Assembly: GCA_030848545.1 (NCBI GenBank)
Contig: JAVDCA010000024.1
Location: 1-64,000, forward strand
Direction: 5' to 3'
From: Astrobacterium formosum
Lineage (GTDB): Bacteria; Pseudomonadota; Alphaproteobacteria; Rhizobiales; Xanthobacteraceae
DNA: 64,000 nt
This document shows, piece by piece, positions 50,262 through 59,709 of the stretch (within the stretch, counting starts at the first letter, position 1; each line of letters begins with the position of its first letter). The notes beneath the pieces are model-generated. The model was not told the origin of the DNA and did no database searches. It saw nothing but the letters and a program-made list of their open reading frames with translations. The translations under genes and the position numbers were made by a program.

Positions 50262-51062
50262 TTGTTCGAGAATTTCAGCGGCAATACCAGGATCATTCCA
50301 TTGCTCGGCCATCCGGTCGCGCAGACCAAGTCGCCTTACGGCATGACGAAGGGCTTTGCGATGCGCGGCGTCGACGCCGTGGTGGTTGCGGTCGATGTGC
50401 CGCCCCACGGGGCCGCGCGCTTTCTCGACGCCGTCGACGCGGTTGAGAATTTCGGCGGCGTGATGGCGACGGTGCCGCACAAGTTCGCGCTGTGCTTCCA
50501 TGCCGACGCGGTGACGGAGCGCGCCGCCTTCTACGGCTCCGCCAATGTGATGCGCCGCGACGCCTCCGGGCAGTGGTTCGCCGACATGCTCGACGGCCTC
50601 GGATTCGTGCGCGCGATCGAACGCGCCGGCGGAACGATCGCCGGCGCCGAGGTCTGGATGATGGGAGCGGGCGGGGCGGGCGGCTCAATCGCGCTCGAAC
50701 TCGTCGCGGCCGGCGCCGCTTCGGTCGCCGTGCACGACATCGACACGGCGCGCCGCGACCTGCTGATCGCCAAGTTGAATGTACGCCATCCGGGACGCGC
50801 GGTGGTCGGCACACCCGATCCTGCCAGCCACGCCATCGTGGTCAACGCGACCCCGATGGGCATGCGCGGCGGCGATGCTCCGCCGTTCGACCTGGGGCGG
50901 ATCGAGCGCGCGATGTTCGTCGGCGATGTTGTCACCGCCAACGAGGACACGGCGCTCATGGCCGCCGCCAAGGCGGCCGGATGCAAATGCTGCTCCGGGC
51001 ACGACATGTTCAACGCCTCCCTCGACCTGATGCTCGACTTCTTCATCGATGGCTGGCGCTGA
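50262..51062 (+). CDS. AroE-like (shikimate dehydrogenase superfamily) protein
   Basis: A 266-residue protein. The catalytic Lys of the family is kept in T-V-P-H-K, and G-A-G-G-A-G-G-S is the NAD(P)-binding loop of the Rossmann domain. However, the first substrate-binding serine motif is P-V-A-Q-T-K-S-P rather than the usual S-x-S, and the later N-T-D-G-x-G segment is altered to D-M-L-D-G-L-G-F. So this is an AroE paralog, perhaps acting on quinate or another hydroxy acid, rather than the core enzyme. TTG 50262 follows AGGGGGGAA. Confidence 0.75.
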   Translation: MFENFSGNTRIIPLLGHPVAQTKSPYGMTKGFAMRGVDAVVVAVDVPPHGAARFLDAVDAVENFGGVMATVPHKFALCFHADAVTERAAFYGSANVMRRDASGQWFADMLDGLGFVRAIERAGGTIAGAEVWMMGAGGAGGSIALELVAAGAASVAVHDIDTARRDLLIAKLNVRHPGRAVVGTPDPASHAIVVNATPMGMRGGDAPPFDLGRIERAMFVGDVVTANEDTALMAAAKAAGCKCCSGHDMFNASLDLMLDFFIDGWR

Positions 51063-51254
51063 CCTCGAGCGATCAGGTCGCCGTCGCCGGTGCTGCGTCC
51101 TCAAGATCAAGAGAGGTTTTGGCAATGCGATACCGCGGCGTACAAATCCGTCGCTGCGCGCTTGCCGGGTCATTGCCGTAGCGTGTATCTCGTTACTTCC
51201 GGCGACGAACTCCCGCATTGGCCGGGAAATGAACACAATGGATGCGAGCAACCC

Positions 51255-52283
51255 ATGAAACGGCATCGTTTGGCTATCGTCGGATTGGGCATGGCGGTGA
51301 CGCCGCATGCCAAGAGCCTCATCGATCTTGCGGAGCGCGTCGAAGTCGTGGCGGCGTTCACGCCGAGCGCCAAGCGCCGCTCCGAGTTCGCCGCCCGCTT
51401 TCCGTTTCCTTTGTGCGAGTCGCTCGACGCCGTCATGTCCGACCGCACGATCGATGCCGTCATGATCCTGACGCCGCCCAACACCCATCTCGAAATCGTC
51501 CGGCAGGCGGCGGCGGCGGGAAAGCACGTGCTGCTGGAAAAGCCGCTCGAGATCACCACCGCGCGGGCGGTCGAGATGGTGGAGACTTGCGAGCGCGCCG
51601 GCGTCACGCTCGGCATCGTGCTGCAACACCGGTTCCGCCCGGCCGGGCTCAAGCTGCGGGAACTCATCGCCGCCGGCGAGCTGGGCACGCTCGCCGAATG
51701 CTCGACCACCATAAGGCTGTGGCGGCCGCAGGCCTATTATGATGTGCCCGGGCGCGGCACCAGGGCGCGCGACGGCGGCGGCGTGCTGATGTCGCAGGGT
51801 ATCCACACCCTCGACCTCATGCTCAGCCTGGTCGGGCCGGTGCGCGAGGTTTCTTCTTTCGCGACCACCACCGGCGTGCACCGGATGGAAACCGAGGACC
51901 TCGTCTGTGCGGCGGCGAAATTCGCCAATGGGGCGATCGGCACCATCATGGCGACGACCGCGTCCTATCCGGGCTTTCCGGAACGCATCGAGATCACCGG
52001 CGACAAGGCGACTGCCCTGATGGCCGGCACCGGGCTTGAGGTCGCCCATCACGACGGCCGCGTGACCCGGTTCGAGCCCGATCCGTCGGCGGGCGGTACC
52101 GGTGCCGATCCGATGGCGTTCCCGCACGACTGGCACCGTGCCGTGATCGCCGACTTCTTCGATGCGGTCGAGCAGGGCAGGGCGCCGGCGATCAGCGGCC
52201 GCGAAGCCCTGAAGGTGCACCGGCTGATCGATGCGCTGCTGGAGGCGGCGGAGAGCGGCCACAGGACGGTCGTCAAGGCCTAG
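51255..52283 (+). CDS. Gfo/Idh/MocA-family oxidoreductase
   Basis: A 342-residue NAD(P)-dependent enzyme. The Rossmann start I-V-G-L-G-M-A-V-T is followed by V-E-V-V-A-A-F. The E-K-P-L-E loop (catalytic Lys in the Glu-Lys-Pro motif) is conserved near residue 96, and the C-terminal substrate domain has G-V-L-M-S-Q-G-I-H-T-L-D, with the expected His. Such enzymes oxidise sugars, inositols or sugar acids. It may act with the AroE-like enzyme upstream. Confidence 0.85.
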   Translation: MKRHRLAIVGLGMAVTPHAKSLIDLAERVEVVAAFTPSAKRRSEFAARFPFPLCESLDAVMSDRTIDAVMILTPPNTHLEIVRQAAAAGKHVLLEKPLEITTARAVEMVETCERAGVTLGIVLQHRFRPAGLKLRELIAAGELGTLAECSTTIRLWRPQAYYDVPGRGTRARDGGGVLMSQGIHTLDLMLSLVGPVREVSSFATTTGVHRMETEDLVCAAAKFANGAIGTIMATTASYPGFPERIEITGDKATALMAGTGLEVAHHDGRVTRFEPDPSAGGTGADPMAFPHDWHRAVIADFFDAVEQGRAPAISGREALKVHRLIDALLEAAESGHRTVVKA

Positions 52284-52333
52284 CCGTCTGCTGAAAGCAC
52301 CGCCTTCTTGAAAGACGGAAGCGGCCCTGCCGG

Positions 52334-53209
52334 TCAAGCGCCGGCACGCCCGCAGGCGGCCTCGTGCACCGCGAGGATACGGGTCAGGCTGCGCAGGACC
52401 GGCTTTTCGATCAGCTTGCCCTCGAACACGAGCAGTCCGCCGCCGCAGTCGGCCCATGCGGCCAGCACCCGCCGGGCATGGGCGACGCTGGCCTCATCGG
52501 GCGCGAACACGGTGTTGAGGTCCGCGATCTGCTTGGGATGGATCGCGCCCTTGCCGCAGAAGCCGAGTTCGGCCGCGAGCTCGGCCTCGCGCAGCATTCC
52601 TTCGCGGTCGTCGAGGTCGAGATACGGCACGTCGATCACGTCGATACCCGCCATGGCGGCGGCGTGGACGGTGCGCGAGCGCGCATATTGCAGCGCCATC
52701 CAGGTCGACTTGCAGCGCAGATCGGCCGCCATGTCGACGCCGCCGAAGAACAAGGCATCGATCCGCTCGCTGGCGCGCGCGATCTCGGTTGCGGCTTCCA
52801 GGGCTTCGTTGGTCTCGATGATCACGTGCAGGCGGGTTGGCAGCCTGTATTCGGCAAGGAGGTCGGCGAGGTTGCTAACCTCGTCGGGGCCCTTCACCTT
52901 GGGCAGCATCACCGCCGCAATGGGGGCGGGGGCTTCGAGAAGCGCCTGCACGTCGCGCATGCCGTCGGTGGTGCGCAGGCAGTTCATGCGGATGATGCGC
53001 TCGACCCGCTGCGGCCCCGGGGCGACGGGCAGCGCCGAGAAGGCCGTCCGGCGCGCCGCCTCCTTGTCCTTCGGCGCGATGGCGTCTTCCAGGTCGACAC
53101 AGACGATGTCGGTCCCGCTCGCCAGGGCCTTGGGGAACATGTCCGGCCGATTGCCGGGAGCGAAGATGAAACTGCGTCTGGCGCGGACGATGGGTTCGCT
53201 CGTCGACAC
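52334..53209 (-). CDS. CitE-like (HpcH/HpaI) lyase
   Basis: A 291-residue TIM-barrel protein. R-S-F-I-F-A-P-G-N-R-P is the CoA-type start, V-D-L-E-D-A-I-A is the metal region, and I-E-T-N-E-A-L provides further metal ligands. Such proteins split citryl-, malyl- or methylmalyl-CoA or related thioesters. It lies 29 bases after the TorD-type gene in the same direction, so it could be transcribed with the molybdoenzyme set; functional coupling is not known. Confidence 0.85.
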   Translation of the reverse strand: MSTSEPIVRARRSFIFAPGNRPDMFPKALASGTDIVCVDLEDAIAPKDKEAARRTAFSALPVAPGPQRVERIIRMNCLRTTDGMRDVQALLEAPAPIAAVMLPKVKGPDEVSNLADLLAEYRLPTRLHVIIETNEALEAATEIARASERIDALFFGGVDMAADLRCKSTWMALQYARSRTVHAAAMAGIDVIDVPYLDLDDREGMLREAELAAELGFCGKGAIHPKQIADLNTVFAPDEASVAHARRVLAAWADCGGGLLVFEGKLIEKPVLRSLTRILAVHEAACGRAGA

Positions 53210-53238
53210 GATTTCTCTCCACTCTGGTTGCCGGCCGT

Positions 53239-53892
53239 TCAGCGGCTCGCTTGCGCAGTCTCAAGATGCGTCGGCAGGCCCGCGAGCGTGCCGGTGCACA
53301 ACAGGGCGACGCCCCGGTAGAGGTCCGAGCGGGCGTGCTCCGCCACCTCGGCGAGACAGGCGGGAGCCCAGCGGGCGAGATGCTGGTCGAGGAATTGAAC
53401 GGCCGCTTCGACATGGCGCCGGGCGGCGTCGGCCTCGCGAGCGCGGGCGTGGTCGGCGGCACGGGCAAGCAATGCCGCAATGAAGGCGAGCTCGTAGGCG
53501 AGATGATCGGACGGCTCGCTGCCGGCGCCGGGACACTCGAAGCCGAAGCGGTTGAAATCCTGCTCGACGGCCGCGGTGCAGTCGGCAAACAGCAGCCGCT
53601 CTTCGGTGGTCCACACCGATTCCCACATGGGCACCGGAGCCTCCGGTCCGATGAACAGGGCGGTGTTGTCCTCCTCGATCATGGCAAGGCGATCGCCGTC
53701 GAGGCCGGCGAGGGCGCGGTCCACGAGTTCCAGTCCCGGCGGGCGATCGCCGTCGACGCCGGGCACGGGCCAGGACTGGAACATGCGCTCCTGCGCGCAT
53801 CGGCGCAGGAGGTCCGCGTCCACGCCGGGGCGCAGGACGCGGGCGAAGAAGCCGAAGGCAACGCTGCAGGCGATCAGGAGATCATCGTTCAT
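53239..53892 (-). CDS. TorD/DmsD-type molybdoenzyme chaperone
   Basis: A 217-residue helical protein. F-I-G-P near residue 84 and the later S-D-H-L-A-Y-E-L-A-F-I (near residue 130) are typical of the TorD/DmsD family. These chaperones bind the twin-arginine leader of molybdoenzymes and hold them for cofactor loading. Its place downstream of the DmsA-like and DmsB-like genes fits this role. It is not fused to other domains. Confidence 0.85.
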   Translation of the reverse strand: MNDDLLIACSVAFGFFARVLRPGVDADLLRRCAQERMFQSWPVPGVDGDRPPGLELVDRALAGLDGDRLAMIEEDNTALFIGPEAPVPMWESVWTTEERLLFADCTAAVEQDFNRFGFECPGAGSEPSDHLAYELAFIAALLARAADHARAREADAARRHVEAAVQFLDQHLARWAPACLAEVAEHARSDLYRGVALLCTGTLAGLPTHLETAQASR

Positions 53893-53941
53893 GGCCGATA
53901 CGTACGGGCAACGCCCCGTACGATCAATGGTGATCGATGAG

Positions 53942-54574
53942 CTAAATCTCCTCCGGATTGACCACCGCGCCGGCCTTGGATCCGATCGGCTTGGCGGTGC
54001 GGCCGGGCTTCACCAGAAGGTTCGGCCTGGTGATCGACGGATCGGGGAGCGGTGCCACGTGGACCGCCATTTGGGCCGCCTCACCGAAGCGCTTCTTGAG
54101 GTCGTCATATTCGCCGAAGCTCAGGGAGCGCGTCACGCAGGCCGAAACGCAGGCCGGCGGTTTGCCGTCCGCGAGAAGATCCTGGCAGAAGTCGCACTTG
54201 CTCGCCTTCTTGAGGGCGGCGTTGAACTGCGGCGCCTGATAAGGGCAGGCCATGACGCAGTTCTTGCAGCCGTTGCACTTCTGCTGGTCGATCACGACGA
54301 TGCCGGACGCGTTCTTGGTGATCGCGCCGGTGGGGCACACCTTGAGGCAGGCGGGGTCCTCGCAGTGATTGCAGCCGACCGAAGCGTAGTAGGCGAACAC
54401 GTCCTGGGTGAAGGTGCCGTCGGTGGCCTTCTTCCATGAACCGCCGGCATATTCGGACACCCGGCGCCATTTGATGCCGTCGGGCAGGTCGTTCTTGTCC
54501 TTGCAGGCGATCATGCAGGTCTTGCAGCCGATGCAGGTCGACAGGTCGATGTGGAAAGCGGGACGCTTCATCAT
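53942..54574 (-). CDS. DmsB-like iron-sulfur subunit
   Basis: A 210-residue ferredoxin-type subunit. Four clusters of cysteines fit four [4Fe-4S] centres: C-I-G-C-K-T-C-M-I-A-C, C-N-H-C-E-D-P-A-C, C-N-G-C-K-N-C-V-M-A-C, and C-D-F-C plus C-V-S-A-C. It relays electrons to the DmsA-like catalytic subunit. The gene lies 24 bases after the catalytic subunit gene and before the chaperone. No DmsC gene follows in this window. Confidence 0.95.
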   Translation of the reverse strand: MMKRPAFHIDLSTCIGCKTCMIACKDKNDLPDGIKWRRVSEYAGGSWKKATDGTFTQDVFAYYASVGCNHCEDPACLKVCPTGAITKNASGIVVIDQQKCNGCKNCVMACPYQAPQFNAALKKASKCDFCQDLLADGKPPACVSACVTRSLSFGEYDDLKKRFGEAAQMAVHVAPLPDPSITRPNLLVKPGRTAKPIGSKAGAVVNPEEI

Positions 54575-54598
54575 GGCGATATCCTTCGAACCTGGCCT

Positions 54599-57016
54599 TT
54601 AGGCCCTGGCGACCTGCACGAGGACGGAATGCTGTGGGTTGCCCTTGGCGAGCGGGCTCGGCCGATGGGTGGTGAGCACGTTGGAGCAGCCGCCCTTGTC
54701 GCCCTTCTTGCCGTCGCGCTGATACCAGGCGCCCTGCGGCAGAAGCACGACGCCGGGCATGACGCGCTCGGTGACCTTGGCCTTGGTGACGCTGGTGCCG
54801 TGTTCGTTGAACACCTTGACGGGGTCGCCGTGACGGATCTTGCGCGTCTTGGCGTCGATCGGATTGATCCACAGTTGCTGCGGCGCCGCCTCCTTGACCC
54901 ACGGCACGTTGCCCCAGGTGGAATGGGTGCGCTGCTTGTAGTGGAAGTCGACCATCTGCAACGGATACTTCTTCGCTTTCGGATCGGCGTGGTGGTCGAA
55001 GTCGGGCGTGTATTCCGGGATCGCCGGGATGCGCTCGCCCTTGGGCAATTGCCAGGACTTGTTGATGTCCCACAGCCGCTTGGAGAAGACCTCGATCTTG
55101 CCCGACGGCGTCGCCAGCTTGTTGGCGTCCGGGTTGTCGCGGAAGGCCTTGTAGGCGACGAACGGGGCGCCCGGATTCTTCGCCTTGTAGACGCCCATGG
55201 CCCACGCCTCGTCGAGTGTCTTGGGCAGGCCGGGGATCTTCTCGCGCGACTTGTCCAGAATCAGTTGCAGCCACTGGTCGCGGGTCTTGCCTTCGGTGAA
55301 CTTGTCGCCGATGCCGAGCCGGCCGGCGAGATCGGCACAGATCGTGTAGACGTCGCGGCATTCGAACATGGGCGTGATCGCCTGCTGGGTGAACGCCACG
55401 AACGCCATCTCGCTGACGAACGACGAGACCGTGAAGTCGTTCTCCTCGAAATTGGTGGTGCCGGGCAACAGCACGTCGGCGAAGCGGGCGCTCGCCGTCA
55501 TGTGGTTGTCGATCACCACGATCATCTCGCATTTCTTGTCGTCGCGCAGGATCTCGGCCGTCTTGTTGACGTCGGAGTGTTGGTTGATCAACGCATTGCC
55601 GGCGTAGTTCCATAGGAACTTGATCGGTGCCTTGAGCTTGTCGGTACCGCGCACGCCGTCGCGCGTCGCCGTCATTTCCTGGCCGCGCAGGATGGCGTCG
55701 GTCCACAGGAAGAAGGAGATCGAGTCCTTGATCGGATTGGTCAGGACGGGAAGCGTCGCCAGCGGCAGTCCGTAACCGGACTCACGGGCGCCGGAGCCGC
55801 CGCCCGGTATGCCGACATTGCCGGTCAGGATCGCCAGCATGGCGATGGCGCGGGCGGTATCCTCGCCATTGCCGTGCCGCTGCGGACCCCAACCCTGGCT
55901 GATGCAGCACGGCTTGGCGTCGCCGATCTGGTGCGCCAGTTTGACGATCCGTTCGGTCGGGATGGCGGTGATCTTCGACGCCCACGCCGGCGTCTTGGCC
56001 TGGCGGTCGGGGCCAAGGCCGAGGATGTAGGACTTGTAGGACGAATTGGCCGGAATCCCTTCCGGCAGGTGGGCGTCGTCGAAGCCGACGCTGTACTTAT
56101 CGAGGAAGGCTTGGTCGACCTTGTTCTCGGTGATGAGCACGTGGGCGATCGCCGCGCACAGGGCGCCGTCGGTGCCGGGCCGGATCGGGATCCATTCGTC
56201 GGCCAACGCCGCGGTGTCGGTGAAGAACGGATCGATGACGATCAGCGGGAATTTGGACGTCTGGCGCACGTGCACCAGGTCGTTGACGATGCCGGCGCCG
56301 CTCATGCGCGTCGCCGCCGGATTGTTGCCGAACATCACGACCAGCTTGGAATTGGCCATATCGGCGATCGCCTGGCCGAAGCCGGCGCCGTAGAGATACG
56401 GCATCGCGGTGGTGATCTGGGCCGTCGAATAGGTGTTGTAGTGGTTGAGATAGCCGCCGAAGCAGTTCATCAGACGTGCGATGGCGGACTGGCCGGGCGG
56501 CCACGACTTCGACACCGTGCCGCCGAGCTGGCCGGTGGCGTAGTGGAGATAGATCGCCTCGTTGCCGTAGCGTGCCTTGACGTCCTTGAGCTTGCCGGCG
56601 ATGAGGTCGAGCGCCTCGTCCCACGAGGCGCGGCGGAATTTGCCTTCGCCGCGCACGCCGGTGCGGATCATCGGATATTTCAGCCGGTCGGGCGCATAGA
56701 CGCGCTGGCGCAGCGCGCGGCCGCGCAGGCAGGCGCGGATCTGGTGATTGCCATACTCGTCGTTGCCGCTGTCGTCGGTGCTCATACGGACGATCTTGCC
56801 GTCGACGACGTGAGCCTTGACGACGCAGCGGCTGCCACAATTGACCATGCAGGACTGGGTGATGATCTTGGTGCCCGCCGCGGCGGCCCGGGCCGGCGTC
56901 ACTGCCGACAATATCCCGGCACCGTCGCCAAGCATGCCCAGGCCCCCGAGAGCCGTTCCCCATTTGAGGACGGTGCGACGGTCGACCCCGATCGATTGCG
57001 GGCTCTTTTTCTGCAT
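54599..57016 (-). CDS. DmsA-like molybdopterin oxidoreductase
   Basis: An 805-residue catalytic subunit. A twin-arginine leader (R-R-T-V-L-K-W-G) and cleavage near A-R-A-A mark it for Tat export. The N-terminal Cys motif C-M-V-N-C-G-S-R-C binds [4Fe-4S]. G-Y-L-N-H-Y-N-T-Y-S contains the Ser (197) that usually ligates molybdenum in DMSO-reductase type enzymes. The C-terminal domain ends with the K-G-N-P-Q-H-S segment. Reduction of DMSO or a related S- or N-oxide is likely. Start at 57016 has GGGAG 8 bases upstream. Confidence 0.9.
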   Translation of the reverse strand: MQKKSPQSIGVDRRTVLKWGTALGGLGMLGDGAGILSAVTPARAAAAGTKIITQSCMVNCGSRCVVKAHVVDGKIVRMSTDDSGNDEYGNHQIRACLRGRALRQRVYAPDRLKYPMIRTGVRGEGKFRRASWDEALDLIAGKLKDVKARYGNEAIYLHYATGQLGGTVSKSWPPGQSAIARLMNCFGGYLNHYNTYSTAQITTAMPYLYGAGFGQAIADMANSKLVVMFGNNPAATRMSGAGIVNDLVHVRQTSKFPLIVIDPFFTDTAALADEWIPIRPGTDGALCAAIAHVLITENKVDQAFLDKYSVGFDDAHLPEGIPANSSYKSYILGLGPDRQAKTPAWASKITAIPTERIVKLAHQIGDAKPCCISQGWGPQRHGNGEDTARAIAMLAILTGNVGIPGGGSGARESGYGLPLATLPVLTNPIKDSISFFLWTDAILRGQEMTATRDGVRGTDKLKAPIKFLWNYAGNALINQHSDVNKTAEILRDDKKCEMIVVIDNHMTASARFADVLLPGTTNFEENDFTVSSFVSEMAFVAFTQQAITPMFECRDVYTICADLAGRLGIGDKFTEGKTRDQWLQLILDKSREKIPGLPKTLDEAWAMGVYKAKNPGAPFVAYKAFRDNPDANKLATPSGKIEVFSKRLWDINKSWQLPKGERIPAIPEYTPDFDHHADPKAKKYPLQMVDFHYKQRTHSTWGNVPWVKEAAPQQLWINPIDAKTRKIRHGDPVKVFNEHGTSVTKAKVTERVMPGVVLLPQGAWYQRDGKKGDKGGCSNVLTTHRPSPLAKGNPQHSVLVQVARA

Positions 57017-57549
57017 GGCGGCACTCCCAATTCGCACGTGCGCGTGCACGAAGACTCACTGGAAGAATAACAATTAAAATCTGTGCAGGACAGATAATGG
57101 TTGTAAGGAGTAATACGTTAAAACACGCTACGTAATAATAACTCTGAGTTAATTTGCTGTATTATCGTGGGGCATTTTCGTCACCGGAAAGCAACTCGGG
57201 AGTGATCGCGAAGTTCGCCCGAGGCCACGACGAATGCGGCTGGCCGCACAGACGGAAAGTCGTTGCCGAATCGGCTCTTGGCCAGAGGCGGCCGATCGGT
57301 GCGGCACACGCCCGCAATGCTCGTCACAGGCACCCTTCCGCTGCCGCCGCCGCCGTGAATTCGGGTGGTGCGCGATGTCGGATGTGCTGCGGCAGGCTGT
57401 CGCGGGCGCGCTTGACGAGCGGTTCAGGACCTGCATCGTTTACGGTCTCATGGGACGGCACGTCGCATCCTGATGCGTCCGACGCCGCCGCCGGCTTCTG
57501 GTGAACAGGGGTCCCGATCGCCTCGGCCGGACAGAGGTGAGGCTCGCGT
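57017..57549. promoter_or_regulatory. Divergent region between DmsA-like and GntR genes
   Basis: A 533-base stretch without a convincing gene. The part next to the DmsA-like gene (57062-57170) is clearly AT-rich, unlike the rest of the window, and probably contains its promoter and anaerobic or other regulator sites. No perfect FNR or NarL box was recognised. The GntR gene starts with GTG at 57550 behind AGAGGTGAGG. Confidence 0.5.
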
Positions 57550-58287
57550 GTGGCAAAACTGAAGAAGATCAAGACGGAATCGCTGCGTTCCAAAGTCTAC
57601 ATGCAGTTGAAATCGCGACTGATGCAGGGGGTTTGGAAGATCGGCGAAAGGCTGCCTTCGGAAAACGAGTTTTGCGAAACCTTGGGCGTGAGCCGTGTGA
57701 CGGTACGTGCCGCGATCCAGCAGCTTGAGATCCTCGGCCTCGTCGAGACCCGTCATGGCGGCGGCACCTTCGTGCGTGATTTTTCCACGATCGACGCCAT
57801 GGATACGCTGCACCCGATGATTCAGGTGCGGGAAAACCACGACATCATCACAGTCCTCGAGTATCGCAAGATCATCGAGAAGGGCACGATCGGTCTCGTC
57901 GTGTCCAAATTGACCGACAAGGATATCGAATACTTCGAGAAGACTTACAGTCTGATGCTCAAATACGATCGGACGGGAGAGCGCGAGAAGCAGGCGAACG
58001 CCGATCATGCGTTTCACTACCGGCTGGCGCAGATCGCACAGAACGCGATCATCCTGAAGGTCTACGAGATCATCAAGGTGATCATGTCGGCGACGATGAT
58101 CGACATCGTCGGACTTCTCGGCACGGAGATCGGCTTGCGCTACCACCGCATGCTGATCGATGCCCTCAAGAAGCGCGACAAGGCGCTGTGCGAATCCCTC
58201 ATGGAGGCGCACATCGAGGAAACCATCCAGGCCGTGCTGCGCGCGTCGCACCAGGTCCACGGCCAACGCGCCATGGCGCCCAAGTAG
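57550..58287 (+). CDS. GntR/FadR-family transcriptional regulator
   Basis: A 245-residue protein. The N-terminal winged HTH contains L-P-S-E-N-E-F-C-E-T-L-G-V-S-R-V-T-V-R. The all-helical FCD domain has D-H-A-F-H-Y-R-L-A and A-H-I-E-E-T, which hold the usual metal/ligand-binding His residues. FadR-type regulators bind operators of the form TNGT-N(0-3)-ACNA. The palindrome at 62924-62940 (AACTTGTATTACAAGTT) has this form, and a half-matching copy is at 58559. The GntR gene probably controls the TRAP and dehydrogenase genes. Confidence 0.85.
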   Translation: MAKLKKIKTESLRSKVYMQLKSRLMQGVWKIGERLPSENEFCETLGVSRVTVRAAIQQLEILGLVETRHGGGTFVRDFSTIDAMDTLHPMIQVRENHDIITVLEYRKIIEKGTIGLVVSKLTDKDIEYFEKTYSLMLKYDRTGEREKQANADHAFHYRLAQIAQNAIILKVYEIIKVIMSATMIDIVGLLGTEIGLRYHRMLIDALKKRDKALCESLMEAHIEETIQAVLRASHQVHGQRAMAPK

Positions 58288-58607
58288 ACTGCCTGCGCAG
58301 GTAGATTGTCTGCCCAAGTCGACGGCCTGGCGAGGCGTCGCAGGGGTCCAGAACGCAAGCGCCTGCCGGCGGCCACGGGCCGCACCCCATTACATACCTC
58401 GTTTGCGCAGATTCATGCGACCTGATGCAAACAGGCGCGCCCAAGTGTTTCGTGCCGATGTCTTTTCGCCGGCCGAAGGTGACCGCAGCGGGACGAGCCC
58501 TCTAGGTATTTCAGCAAGTAGACAGCGCGGCGCCGGTATGGGCTAATTTGGGGCCCCCAACTTGTATCATGACTTACGACAGCCAGGCCCTTCATCAGGA
58601 GGAGTGC
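58288..58607. promoter_or_regulatory. Region upstream of the TRAP operon
   Basis: A 320-base stretch with no gene. At 58559-58575 the sequence AACTTGTATCATGACTT matches the first 9 bases of the 17-base palindrome at 62924 and part of its second half. It lies about 33 bases before the dctP start, where a repressor would act. AGGAGG (58598-58603) is the ribosome binding site of dctP. Confidence 0.5.
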
Positions 58608-59696
58608 ATGAGAAAGCTGCTCAACGTCGTGCTCGGGTTCGCGCTGGCCGTGGTCGTCGGTTCGGCCGCACTCGCACAGACGAGCAAATCCGCCGTCACC
58701 CTGCGCGATACGGCGCCCAAGGTGAAGGCCGACTACACCATCCGGCTCGCTTATTACGACGCCGCCACTTGGCCGGCGATGGCACAGAATCCGCTTCCCG
58801 AACATGCGTTCGCTCTCGTCTTCAAGAGCATGGTCGAGGCCAACAGCAACGGCAAGATCGCCGTCGAACTGTTCCCCGGCAACGCCCTCGGCGACACCAA
58901 GGCGACCATGGAAATGGCCCGCTCCGGTTCGATCGAGATGGTGATCACCACCGGCACGCTGGCGAGCTTGTACCCGCAGGTGCAGGTCATCTTCCTGCCC
59001 TACGTCTTCAAGTCCGACGAGATCGCCTGGTGGTTCTTCGACCAGAGCCAGATGTGGAAGGACATGACGGCCGAGATCGAGAAGAAGACCGGCCTCAAGA
59101 TGCTCGCCGTCGGCCAGAACGGCACCCGTCACTTCACCAACAACAAGCGTCCGGTGAAGACCCCGGCCGACATGAAGGGCATCAAGTTCCGCGTCATGCA
59201 GTCGCCCATCTACGTCAAGATGGTCGAGGCCATGGGCGCGCAGGCGACCCCGCTGGCGTCCGGCGAAATCTACACCGCCTGCCAGACCGGCGTCGTCGAC
59301 GGCCAGGAAAACCCGATCTGGAACATCGCCGCCAACAAGTGGAACGAAGTCCAGAAGTACATCACGCTCGACGGTCACACCTGGAGCGAGAACTTCGTCA
59401 CCATCAATGCGGCGTGGTTCAACAAGCTGCCGAAAGAGCACCAGCACACGATCAAGGTCGCGGCCTATAACGCCCAGGCCGCCGATCGCGCCGCCGAAGC
59501 GCTGGCGTCGCGCGTGCTCGACTTCGAAGCCATCAAGAAGAGCATGGAAATCTACGTTCCGACCACGGCCGAACTCGAGCAGTTCAAGGCCGCCTCGCAG
59601 CCGACCTACGAGTGGCTGCGCAAGGAAGTCGGCAACGAAGTGGTCGACAAGTTCCTCGCCACCGTCAAGGAAGGCGAGAAAGTCTTCGGCTACTGA
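58608..59696 (+). CDS. dctP: TRAP transporter substrate-binding protein DctP
   Basis: A 362-residue periplasmic protein. A signal peptide (M-R-K-L-L-N-V-V-L) ends near A-L-A-Q. The family motif G-K-I-A-V-E-L-F-P-G-N-A-L-G-D and the F-R-V-M-Q-S-P segment, with the ligand-binding Arg195, are present, as is W-E-N-F-V-like T-W-S-E-N-F. It binds an organic acid, typically a C4-dicarboxylate or a sugar acid, for the DctQM proteins. A strong terminator follows 13 bases after its stop. Ligand unknown. Confidence 0.9.
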   Translation: MRKLLNVVLGFALAVVVGSAALAQTSKSAVTLRDTAPKVKADYTIRLAYYDAATWPAMAQNPLPEHAFALVFKSMVEANSNGKIAVELFPGNALGDTKATMEMARSGSIEMVITTGTLASLYPQVQVIFLPYVFKSDEIAWWFFDQSQMWKDMTAEIEKKTGLKMLAVGQNGTRHFTNNKRPVKTPADMKGIKFRVMQSPIYVKMVEAMGAQATPLASGEIYTACQTGVVDGQENPIWNIAANKWNEVQKYITLDGHTWSENFVTINAAWFNKLPKEHQHTIKVAAYNAQAADRAAEALASRVLDFEAIKKSMEIYVPTTAELEQFKAASQPTYEWLRKEVGNEVVDKFLATVKEGEKVFGY

Positions 59697-59709
59697 TAAG
59701 CCCATGAGC

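Noticed and set aside
57154-57504. A plus-strand reading of 116 codons upstream of the GntR gene
   Set aside because: No ribosome binding site, low-complexity Ala/Arg content and no motif; treated as intergenic.
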